DNA from: Fibrobacter sp.
GTDB taxonomy: Bacteria; Fibrobacterota; Fibrobacteria; Fibrobacterales; Fibrobacteraceae
Direction of reading: 5' to 3'
Assembly: GCA_024398875.1 (NCBI GenBank)
Contig: JAKSIJ010000015.1
Coordinates: 1 to 64,000 of the forward strand
Length of the DNA: 64,000 nucleotides
In this document: piece after piece, positions 15,984 to 22,891 of the stretch
How the letters are laid out: every line of letters starts with the position of its first letter
How positions within the stretch are numbered: position 1 is the stretch's first letter
Program-made: the position numbers and the translations under genes
Notes under the pieces: generated by a model
What the model was told of the DNA's origin: nothing
The model's database searches: none
What the model saw: the letters and a program-made list of their open reading frames with translations, nothing else

Positions 15984-17947
15984 CAAGAAGTGATATCTAT
16001 TTTTTTGCGGTAGCTTACAAAAGCGAATTGCCTGCTGTCGGGGGACCAGGAGTTCACATTGATGGTGCCCTGACCGCCAAAAAGCTTCAGGATGGTTTTG
16101 GGGGTGGACCACTCGCTTGCATCGTTTTTGCCCGCCGGGTTGTCGCGGGTCATGAGCCGCACTTCCACATTCTTGTTGGGCACATGTTCGCCGGGGCGGA
16201 CGTCCTCCTCGGTATAGCACACCATCACCACTTGCTTTTTGTCGGGGGAGATGTGGGGGAACCAGGTGTTCCAATGCAAATCGTCGGTCATCTGGGTCTG
16301 TTCGGAGCCGTCGGCCTTCATGCGGAAGGCTTGCATGCGTCCAGTCCGTACGGAGTTGAACCAGATGTATTCACCGCTGGCGTCATATTCGGGCCCGTCG
16401 TTCAGGCCTTTTGCCGTGGTGAGCCTCGATTCGTTACCGCCAACGGCGGGAATGGTGTAGATGTCGTATTCGCCGTTCCGCTCAGCGCAATAGGCCAAGG
16501 TCTTTCCATCGGGCGTGATGCCGTGGAGGTAGCTCGGGCCAAGGGGCGTCACCAGCTTCGGCATGCGTCCGTCGAAGAATATCTTGTAGATGCGGGAAAG
16601 TCCGTCTTCCTTGGTATGGTGGCTCACATACAGGCCGGTTCCGTCGGGCGCGAGAACGTGGTCGTTGTTACAGTTGTCGCAGTAGTAGCTGGGGACTTCC
16701 GTGATGGCGCCTGCGGTGAGGGCGCCTGCAGCATCGCGTTCTAGGTCCAGCTTGTAAATCCGGCCATTGCTGTTGTATGTCAGGAATTTTCCGTCGCTGC
16801 TCCAGTTGGGCGCCTCAATGACGCAGTCGAATTCATGGAGCGTGCGGACACTCTCGCTTGCCACGTCATAAATCTGCAGGATGGATTTGTCACCGCTTCT
16901 GTCCCAGGTGGCGCCTGGGGAGATTTCGAAGGGGTAGCTTACGCCCCAGTTGGCGCGAAGCCCGTCCATCAGGTCCATCATTTCGAAGGTCTTTGTATGG
17001 GGCATTTCCGGGCATTCCCAAACGGTCTTACTGCTTGTTCCGCTGGAGACTTTCCGCGGGCCGCGTTCGAGGGCCTCCTTGCAGGCCAGGACTTCAAACT
17101 CGTAGCAGTTCACTAGGCGCTCGGGAGTAACGCTTTCCACAAGAGTTCCCGTGCTGTCGAAAACTTCCAGCTTCACCATGTCGTTGAGGTTTTCCACCCG
17201 GATGGAGCCCTTGGTGCCATAGATGGCGCCTTCGTTGTGCCAGGCGCTGGTGATGGAGGTCTTGAGATAGGCCTTCTGTCCGTTTTGGTAGGTGATGTTG
17301 ATCCAGTCGCTGGCGTCCACGCCGGAGGAATACTTCACGCATTTGCTGTCGATGTGTGTGATGGCGTCGCCGAGGAATAAATCCGCGAAAGTGAGGCTGT
17401 AAATTCCCAAATCCAGGAGGGCTCCGCCGGCGAGGGCGGGGTCCACCAGCCGCTGCACGTGGGTGAGGGGCTGCGAAAAATCCGCCTCCACGCTTTCCAC
17501 CTGCCCAATGCGTCCGGCGTCAATCCACTGTCGGATGGTTTTCACCGCAGGCAGGAACCGCGTCCACATGGCTTCTTGCAAAAACACTCCTTTTTCTTCG
17601 GCCAGGGCGATGAGGACCGTGGCCTGCTTGGCGTTCCCGCAGAATGCTTTTTCTACCAGAAGATTCTTGCCGTGCTCAATGCACATTTTGGCGTTTTCAA
17701 AATGATGGGAGTGGGGCGTGGCCACATAAATCAAGTTCACTTCCTTATCGTTCGCCAAATCCTCATAGGAGCCGTAGGCTTTTGCAAATCCGTTTTCATC
17801 CGCAAACTTTCGCGCCTTGGCGAGGTCACGGGAAGCGACGGCGTATGCCTCCACCCCATAACCCATTTTTTCCAAACCCTTTACAGCCTCTGCCATTTTC
17901 GTGGCGATGTAGCCGCTACCCAAAATTCCAAATTTCATCGTTTTCAT
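15956..17947 (-). CDS. Gfo/Idh/MocA oxidoreductase fused to a TolB-like beta-propeller
   Basis: A 663-aa two-part protein. Residues 4-330 are a full Gfo/Idh/MocA oxidoreductase: Rossmann start KFGILGSGYIATKMAEA, then VNLIYVATPHSHHFENAKMCIEHGKNLLVEKA with the catalytic-site Lys of EKA, then GGALLDLGIY; it ends like dihydrodiol-dehydrogenase relatives. Residues 340-655 are a WD40/TolB-like propeller (APNWSSDGKFLTYNS, LAPDGTGLYVSHH, ITPDGKTLAYC, ISPDKKQVVMVC, WSPDSRQFAFVSY). No signal peptide is present, so it is cytoplasmic. The last residues, WIASAKASQ, are encoded by a palindromic repeat. TATATT lies 6 nt before the ATG, with no Shine-Dalgarno. The substrate is unknown. Confidence 0.85.
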   Translation of the reverse strand: MKTMKFGILGSGYIATKMAEAVKGLEKMGYGVEAYAVASRDLAKARKFADENGFAKAYGSYEDLANDKEVNLIYVATPHSHHFENAKMCIEHGKNLLVEKAFCGNAKQATVLIALAEEKGVFLQEAMWTRFLPAVKTIRQWIDAGRIGQVESVEADFSQPLTHVQRLVDPALAGGALLDLGIYSLTFADLFLGDAITHIDSKCVKYSSGVDASDWINITYQNGQKAYLKTSITSAWHNEGAIYGTKGSIRVENLNDMVKLEVFDSTGTLVESVTPERLVNCYEFEVLACKEALERGPRKVSSGTSSKTVWECPEMPHTKTFEMMDLMDGLRANWGVSYPFEISPGATWDRSGDKSILQIYDVASESVRTLHEFDCVIEAPNWSSDGKFLTYNSNGRIYKLDLERDAAGALTAGAITEVPSYYCDNCNNDHVLAPDGTGLYVSHHTKEDGLSRIYKIFFDGRMPKLVTPLGPSYLHGITPDGKTLAYCAERNGEYDIYTIPAVGGNESRLTTAKGLNDGPEYDASGEYIWFNSVRTGRMQAFRMKADGSEQTQMTDDLHWNTWFPHISPDKKQVVMVCYTEEDVRPGEHVPNKNVEVRLMTRDNPAGKNDASEWSTPKTILKLFGGQGTINVNSWSPDSRQFAFVSYRKKIDITSWIASAKASQ

Positions 17948-17953
17948 GGCATA

Positions 17954-17959
17954 AATATA
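17954..17959 (-). promoter_or_regulatory. TATATT -10 element 6 nt from the fusion gene ATG
   Basis: On the minus strand TATATT is followed by TATGCC and then ATG. No Shine-Dalgarno lies in between, so the transcript would begin at or next to the start codon. Confidence 0.45.
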
Positions 17960-17963
17960 TGCT

Positions 17964-17992
17964 AAAAAAGAGGCCGCTAGCGAAGCGACCTC
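17964..17992 (-). terminator. Terminator of the QueD-like gene
   Basis: On the minus strand GAGGTCGCT and AGCGGCCTC form a 9-bp stem with one mismatch (17970-17992), followed by TTTTTTAGC. It lies between the QueD-like gene and the fusion gene. Confidence 0.75.
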
Positions 17993-18043
17993 CGGGAAAT
18001 TGGTTTCAACGGGGAACGGGATGTGTCCCTTGCTAATGTGAGG

Positions 18044-18610
18044 CTATTTTTTCTTATAACCGCATTTGGTGCACACGCCTTTCTCGTTCAGGGCAATGCC
18101 GCAGAGAGGGCAGCGCTCTATGGTGCCTTTGACGGGGAATTCCTGAGTGGCTGCATTCACGCCACTGGTGAATGTGATTTTCGCGATGTTCAATTTCTTT
18201 TTCAGAAGGTCGTAGACGATTTTAATCATGCCTTCCACCGTCATGGTCTCCTTCGTCACCACCAGGCGGCAATCCGGATAGGCGGTGGCCAGTTCCGTCT
18301 TGAATGCGGGCCCCTTCATCTTGTTTTGCGGGTGTCCATTCTTGATGCCCTGCTTCTCGTAGACGTCAAGAACCGCGGGGAGCAACGGGTCGTCTTCGCG
18401 CAGGATGAGGGCGTGGTCGAAATTCCGCAGAATGTCCCAGGCCGTCTTCTGGATTTCATTGCAGGGGAACACCATGTTCACCCCCATGTTGATGGAATCC
18501 TCCACCTCAATGGTAAGGATGCCCGTGTGGCCGTGAAGGTACTGGGCCTCGCCCTTGAAACCGTAGAAACGGTGGGCGTACTGCAGGCTGAAAGTGGTAA
18601 AGCTTCTCAT
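18044..18610 (-). CDS. 6-pyruvoyl-tetrahydropterin synthase/QueD-like protein with C-terminal zinc ribbon
   Basis: A 188-aa protein. Residues 1-155 belong to the PTPS/QueD family: zinc-ligand histidines in QYAHRFYGF and YLHGHTGILTIEVE, then NFDHALIL and TVEGMIKIVYDLL. QueD makes carboxy-tetrahydropterin for queuosine and related deazapurines; PTPS acts on pterins. The canonical catalytic Cys is hard to place, so the reaction is uncertain. The last 25 residues form a CPLCG...CTKCGYKKK zinc ribbon that standard QueD lacks. The start at 18610 is set by AAAGGAG; 17 upstream in-frame codons have no site. No queC, queE or queF is adjacent. Confidence 0.78.
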   Translation of the reverse strand: MRSFTTFSLQYAHRFYGFKGEAQYLHGHTGILTIEVEDSINMGVNMVFPCNEIQKTAWDILRNFDHALILREDDPLLPAVLDVYEKQGIKNGHPQNKMKGPAFKTELATAYPDCRLVVTKETMTVEGMIKIVYDLLKKKLNIAKITFTSGVNAATQEFPVKGTIERCPLCGIALNEKGVCTKCGYKKK

Positions 18611-18905
18611 ATTTTCTCCTTTGTCCGCTTTGCGGACTTGATTGTACCCGTAGTATATCAAAAGGAGAATTGGAGAGAAAAGGGCAATATTTATTTCTTT
18701 GGGAGTTGGTGGGGAACCAGGCGTTTGGGGAAGGGCCCTTCCACCTTAAATGGAATGCTTGATGATATTCCCGGCTTGGTAAAGTCTGTAGGTGTCAAAG
18801 GAGTGTTTCATGTGCAGGTACTTGTGTCTAAATACAAAGTAAGTATAAGATAAAAATTGAACACCAATTTTGTATATTCTAAGTATGGCAAGATAGCCGT
18901 TATTT

Positions 18906-18927
18906 TGTTGGAAAATCCAACCTTTTT
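18906..18927 (+). terminator. Small hairpin terminator
   Basis: GTTGGA (18906-18911) and TCCAAC (18915-18920) with an AAA loop, followed by CTTTTTAT. It is upstream of the toxin-antitoxin promoter and would insulate it or end a very short transcript. Confidence 0.5.
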
Positions 18928-18971
18928 ATATGCCTTAGTGAAACCTGGTTTATGGGTTCGCTAAAATTGTA

Positions 18972-19000
18972 TTGACAAAAGAGCAATACATTTATATATT
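18972..19000 (+). promoter_or_regulatory. Strong promoter of the DUF4258 toxin-antitoxin pair
   Basis: A perfect TTGACA (18972-18977) and TATATT (18995-19000) with 17-bp spacing. The ATG at 19006 follows the -10 by only 5 nt, which puts the expected transcription start at the initiation codon. Confidence 0.75.
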
Positions 19001-19005
19001 AAACT

Positions 19006-19224
19006 ATGAACATCACGGAACATGCCCTTGAGCGGATGGCTGAGAGAGGTTTTACTGCTGAAATGCTTGGAAAATTTCTTTCGACGGGATATAAGATTGA
19101 AGTCGCTGATTGTGGACGATACAAATTAGTTGGGGAAGTGGACGGAACTTTTTGGACACTTGTTGTTGAAGCTGATATGTACACTCTTGTGACAGTCAGA
19201 AGATCTCATGGAGGTGAAGTATGA
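19006..19224 (+). CDS. DUF4258-type small protein, probable toxin
   Basis: A 72-aa protein that opens MNITEHALERMAERGFT, the hallmark of DUF4258 proteins, and has the short beta strands (GRYKLVGEVDG, FWTLVVEADMYTLVTV) of RelE/BrnT-like small RNases. DUF4258 proteins commonly form toxin-antitoxin pairs with a ribbon-helix-helix partner, and such a partner follows here with a 4-bp overlap. The toxin activity is inferred. There is no Shine-Dalgarno, and the promoter -10 lies 5 nt before the ATG, so the mRNA is probably leaderless. Confidence 0.72.
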   Translation: MNITEHALERMAERGFTAEMLGKFLSTGYKIEVADCGRYKLVGEVDGTFWTLVVEADMYTLVTVRRSHGGEV

Positions 19225-19529
19225 GAAAAGAAAAATTGAGGGTAACCCTCATAGCGAAAGGTCATAAAATTGTAAAAAATCGTCTTTCTGCAGAGGAGTT
19301 GGAGAAGGTTGAAAGAGAACTCGATGAGACTGTTGGTATTGATGAAGCCAGAATGCGAATTCTTGTGGCCAAGGGACGCAGGGCGTTGTCTGCGGAGAAG
19401 AAAAGTTTGAAGATGGTCTCCCTTCGTCTTGAGCCAGAGACTATTGATAACATGAAGAAAAAGGCTGCGGAATTGGGGCTACCCTATCAAGCTGTAGCGA
19501 GAAAGGTATTGCAAGCCGCCTTCTCGTAA
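19221..19529 (+). CDS. Probable antitoxin with ribbon-helix-helix-like C-terminus
   Basis: A 102-aa protein whose start overlaps the DUF4258 stop by 4 bp. Residues 68-102 (KMVSLRLEPETIDNMKKKAAELGLPYQAVARKVL) have the strand-helix-helix pattern of CopG/BrnA-like antitoxins that bind DNA as dimers. The N-terminal 60 residues are charged and helical and may contact the toxin. The order toxin-antitoxin is the reverse of the pair at 193 and resembles brnT-brnA and higBA-type operons. Confidence 0.7.
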   Translation: MRKEKLRVTLIAKGHKIVKNRLSAEELEKVERELDETVGIDEARMRILVAKGRRALSAEKKSLKMVSLRLEPETIDNMKKKAAELGLPYQAVARKVLQAAFS

Positions 19530-19565
19530 TCACCTGATCCAACCAGTCAAAAAAATATTCTTTTA

Positions 19566-19573
19566 TATATTTG
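19566..19573 (+). promoter_or_regulatory. Putative -10 element of the GH51-like gene
   Basis: TATATTTG lies 33 nt before the ATG at 19607. No good TTGACA-type -35 is seen at the right distance. The same TATATTT form recurs at 43763 and 63304, upstream of other genes for exported proteins. Confidence 0.35.
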
Positions 19574-19606
19574 CCTTGGATACACCCATATTTAGCGGGA
19601 TTGATT

Positions 19607-22555
19607 ATGTCTTTGTCAAAAGTTGCATTTGTTTTTTTTGGGGCTGCGGTGGCCTCTGTTTTCGCGGCTCAGAATGTCATTGAGGTGGATGATACAGCGC
19701 CAGGAATCGTGATAAACAAGGATCACATGATGGGCGCCGATTTGGCCATCTGGAATCCGCCAAGTCGTTATGAGGATATGACGCCAGCGCTTGTGGATGG
19801 TGGTTACAACTTCTTCCGTTTCCCCAACGGGAGTCTCTCCAATGATTATCACTGGAATGGTGCGGGGAGTTATGATGCTGATGGAGTCTGGATTCCGGAT
19901 GAATCCAAGTGGGCGCCGGGTTTTTTGGGCGAAACCATTTATCGTGGCACTACCAAGGACAACTGGGGCTTTGTGCGGCGCAGCCATTTGGCGGATAATA
20001 ATATGGAAACCATCTGGTGGGGTGAAATTTTGGACCCGGCGGACCCGCCTTGGATTGTCATCGAGTTTCGGGAGAAAAAGCCTCTGGACTCTCTCGTCAT
20101 CGACTGGGGCGATTTGCGGCCCAAGGCTTTCGAGTTCAGCTATTGGACGGAGGATTACGCCCAGTATCCGGGAGTGCATCAGAATCTGGAAAACAAACTG
20201 AAATCCCTTGGTGTAGTGAAGGTGACGGGAAAAACGTCCAAGTTCAAGTTTGCGACGACGAATGCCCGCTATGTGGCAGTGCGTTTCAAGACTACGGATT
20301 TGCCCAGCAAGGGCGTACAGATTCGGGAGATGAAATTGTTCAGCGGCGTCGGAGACCTCCTTTCTGGAAATGACTACAAGTTCTTCGCCATGTCCACTCG
20401 TAAGGGTGACAAGGCTCGCACGGATTGGACGGGAATCAAGTGGGATTTTGAAGTTTTCATGAACTACATCAAGGGGCTTCCCAAGGGCCTCAATGGTGAT
20501 AGCGCGAAGCCTGTGATTTGCGTGAATGCGGGGATGGGCTCGGTGAAGGAGGCTGTGGCCTGGCTCAAGTATGCGAATAAAGTAAAGGGCTACAACATTA
20601 AGAATTGGCAGATTGGAAATGAGTTGGATGGAGAGTGGGAGGAATCTGGCCCGCTTTCTGCCCGGCAGTATGCCGCCCGCTATCTGGAATACGCCCGCGC
20701 CATGAAGGCGGTGGATTCAACCATCTTGCTGCATGGTCCGCTGTTCAGTAGCCATAAAATGCGGGAGAAGGGCGCGGGGTTGCTGGATGGAAATTTCTGG
20801 ATTGCAGAATTCTTGCGGATTGTGGGGGAGGCAGAGAAGAAGGATGGTCGGCGCTATCTGGATGTTTTTGATTTACACACCTACCCGTATTGGACGGAAA
20901 GAGGCATCAACCCGAAGGATATGCTGAAGGCGAGTTTGGATGTGGGTCACAACATGGATACACTGGATGTGTGGATGAAACGTTATTTGGAAGGTGAACG
21001 GCGCATATTCCTTTCGGAGTTCAGCACTTCTGTGCAGGGAAGCCAGTGGTGGATGGATTATCCTCAGGCAGCTGGCATGGCAAGTATTTTCGCTCAGTAT
21101 GCGGTGCGCTTTGGAAATCGTCTGCAGGTATTGCCCTGGGATGCCTTTGGCAATATCTTCGAAGGTCCGGACCATACCTGGGGTACCATCAGCATGACCT
21201 CCTTCTTGACGGAGGGCACGTGGAACCGCTGGGGAAGTCTGGAACCTACGGCGGAATATTTTGGCGTCTACATGGTGTTCAAACGCTTTTTGGAAGATGG
21301 CTTCGCGGTGGTGCCTGTGAAGAGTTCTACGGAAGATGTGACGGCTTATGCCATCTGTAAAAGCGATAGCTGCCGCGTGCTTCTCATCAATATGACGGAC
21401 ATAAAACAGGTGGTGCAAATCGACAGAAAGAGCGTGCTTTCTTCAACGGATACCGCTGTTGGAACGGGAAACCTAGTGCGTACAGAAGTGGATATGTTCG
21501 GCGCGGATCAGTTCAAGTGGAATGGTGACCAGAAAGATGCATATCCATATCCGAAAATGGGCCCCAGTGGCAGGCGGATCAATCCCAGCAAGACTAGGGA
21601 TATAGAAATCCAGCCTTTCGGCGTGACTGTGGTGCAGATTATGCCCCGTGTTTCAGGTGTTGCAGACCCGCAAATACACGCTGCAGCCTTGCAGAAGAAG
21701 GTGCTGCTTGCGGGCGATTCCGTGGACCTGTTCCTCACCGCCACTCAGGAAAACGGACAGATTACCGGTGGCCTCCTGAAGATTCAGAAGTGGGGCAAGG
21801 CCGGCACGCCTTTCACAAAATATCTCAAGCCGGATGACGGCCTGTGGAATGCCTCCATCGAAAGTTTCCATGTGAAGATTCCTGTGCCAGAAGGAACGTC
21901 TTTGGGCGAGCGAAACCTGGAAATCACGCTTCAGGGCATGGGTGGTAAGACGCTCACTTATGAGGTGCCCTTCCGCGTTCGTGGAAAATACCGCACCACT
22001 AGCATCATGCAGAATTTTGATGATGGCATTGATGCGGTGGATTGGTTCCCGGTGGTGAATGGAGATAACGGCACTGCTATTGAGGGGAAGGTATTCAATG
22101 GCAATCCTCCGCAGGGTGGCTATATCCGCCACGAATTCCAGATTGAGCAGCCTATTGGGCAGACGTGGCCTAACTTTGCAGGTGCCTACTATGTGCTTCC
22201 GGAAGAGGTGAAAAAATCCGTAGGCATTGTGTTTGATTATTCCACCACTCATAACAATCCCGATGGATATTTTGAATTGCAGGTCATGAGTAATCAGGTG
22301 AAGGATTATGATGAATTCATGTACATCATGAAGAATACCCATGGCAATTGGGTTCGGGATACGGTGATTTGGGATAACATCTCTCAAGAGGGCTGGGGAA
22401 AGAACGTCCCACGGCTTGATCCGAAGGAAATAAAGAACTTTGCCTTCCGTGCCCGTCACAGCGGTAAGGGATTCATCAGCCTAGATAACATCTACCTCTT
22501 GCAGGAAGACGGAACTGAAGTTCCCATGCCCAAGGGGCTGAGAAGATTGCGTTAA
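19607..22555 (+). CDS. Secreted multidomain GH51-like beta-glycanase
   Basis: A 982-aa exported enzyme. Residues 1-21 are a signal peptide. The GH-A barrel begins with GADLAIWNPP and FFRFPNGSLSNDYHW, as in GH51. It is interrupted at 115-250 by a discoidin/F5-8-type domain and resumes with WQIGNELDGEWEE (acid/base E339) and IFLSEFSTS (nucleophile E471). A beta domain follows to ~665, then a linker domain, and residues ~810-980 resemble CBM11 (MQNFDDGIDAVDWF start, ISLDNIYLL end). The layout recalls F. succinogenes endoglucanase F (GH51 with CBM11); GH44 is the alternative. Unlike the mannanases it lacks the C-terminal sorting-type module. ATG 19607 is chosen because the signal peptide starts there. 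Confidence 0.78.
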   Translation: MSLSKVAFVFFGAAVASVFAAQNVIEVDDTAPGIVINKDHMMGADLAIWNPPSRYEDMTPALVDGGYNFFRFPNGSLSNDYHWNGAGSYDADGVWIPDESKWAPGFLGETIYRGTTKDNWGFVRRSHLADNNMETIWWGEILDPADPPWIVIEFREKKPLDSLVIDWGDLRPKAFEFSYWTEDYAQYPGVHQNLENKLKSLGVVKVTGKTSKFKFATTNARYVAVRFKTTDLPSKGVQIREMKLFSGVGDLLSGNDYKFFAMSTRKGDKARTDWTGIKWDFEVFMNYIKGLPKGLNGDSAKPVICVNAGMGSVKEAVAWLKYANKVKGYNIKNWQIGNELDGEWEESGPLSARQYAARYLEYARAMKAVDSTILLHGPLFSSHKMREKGAGLLDGNFWIAEFLRIVGEAEKKDGRRYLDVFDLHTYPYWTERGINPKDMLKASLDVGHNMDTLDVWMKRYLEGERRIFLSEFSTSVQGSQWWMDYPQAAGMASIFAQYAVRFGNRLQVLPWDAFGNIFEGPDHTWGTISMTSFLTEGTWNRWGSLEPTAEYFGVYMVFKRFLEDGFAVVPVKSSTEDVTAYAICKSDSCRVLLINMTDIKQVVQIDRKSVLSSTDTAVGTGNLVRTEVDMFGADQFKWNGDQKDAYPYPKMGPSGRRINPSKTRDIEIQPFGVTVVQIMPRVSGVADPQIHAAALQKKVLLAGDSVDLFLTATQENGQITGGLLKIQKWGKAGTPFTKYLKPDDGLWNASIESFHVKIPVPEGTSLGERNLEITLQGMGGKTLTYEVPFRVRGKYRTTSIMQNFDDGIDAVDWFPVVNGDNGTAIEGKVFNGNPPQGGYIRHEFQIEQPIGQTWPNFAGAYYVLPEEVKKSVGIVFDYSTTHNNPDGYFELQVMSNQVKDYDEFMYIMKNTHGNWVRDTVIWDNISQEGWGKNVPRLDPKEIKNFAFRARHSGKGFISLDNIYLLQEDGTEVPMPKGLRRLR

Positions 22556-22586
22556 TTCTTCTGAGGGAATGGCACAGAATGCACGA

Positions 22587-22612
22587 AAAAGGACCTCGCA
22601 AGAGGTCCTTTT
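22587..22612 (+). terminator. Terminator of the GH51-like gene
   Basis: AAAAGGACCTC (22587-22597) and GAGGTCCTTTT (22602-22612) with a GCAA loop. It lies 31 bp after the stop codon and is symmetric enough to work in both directions. Confidence 0.85.
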
Positions 22613-22662
22613 GAATTAGTGGGGATCGCGGCAGTTTAATTCCGCGACACGAACGCCGTCAA

Positions 22663-22700
22663 TTACTTGATGATGAGCATCGAGTCGTCCCAGGCTTCTC
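22663..22700 (-). pseudogene. Duplicated 3' end of gpmI
   Basis: The minus strand encodes EAWDDSMLIIK-stop, the exact C-terminus of GpmI. The first 24 bp are identical to the true gene end at 22892-22915; farther in, differences such as GCC/GCT and GAC/GAT are synonymous. Similarity ends within about 40 bp. It is a fragment left by a duplication, element insertion or allele replacement, not a gene. Confidence 0.8.
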
Positions 22701-22827
22701 GTGAACCTCCGTGCTTCAGCACGGGAGATGGTCTTTAGACCATCGATCGGTGAACGAAATCGTTTTTTTAGATTTTGCGTCCACTTTAGTGGACTGCAAA
22801 TCTTAAAAAGGATTTGGAGGCGTAAGC

Positions 22828-22857
22828 AAAAATGGACTCCCGAAGGAGTCCATTTTT
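22828..22857 (-). terminator. Terminator of gpmI
   Basis: AAAAATGGACTCC (22828-22840) and GGAGTCCATTTTT (22845-22857) form a 13-bp stem with a CGAA loop, 35 bp beyond the gpmI stop codon. Confidence 0.85.
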
Positions 22858-22891
22858 AGTTATTTGTTTTGATGCGAAAGGTTGATGCTCG

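Larger units (their letters stand above)
18611..19005. other. Intergenic region between the QueD-like gene and the DUF4258 pair
   Basis: A 395-bp stretch with no convincing gene. It contains the Shine-Dalgarno of the 18610 gene at its left end, an isolated TATATT at 18872-18877 followed after 6 nt by a three-codon frame (M-A-R-stop), a small terminator hairpin at 18906-18927, and the promoter at 18972-19000. The rest shows no recognisable feature. Confidence 0.5.
22556..22891. other. Hairpin-rich region between the GH51-like gene and gpmI
   Basis: A 336-bp stretch without an intact gene. It holds the plus-strand terminator at 22587-22612, the displaced gpmI 3'-end fragment at 22663, three TTCA/TTTA-loop hairpins at 22709-22724, 22727-22744 and 22770-22804, and the gpmI terminator at 22828-22857. 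The hairpin at 22709 followed on the minus strand by GGAGGTTCAC resembles the right end of IS200/IS605 elements. Confidence 0.6.
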
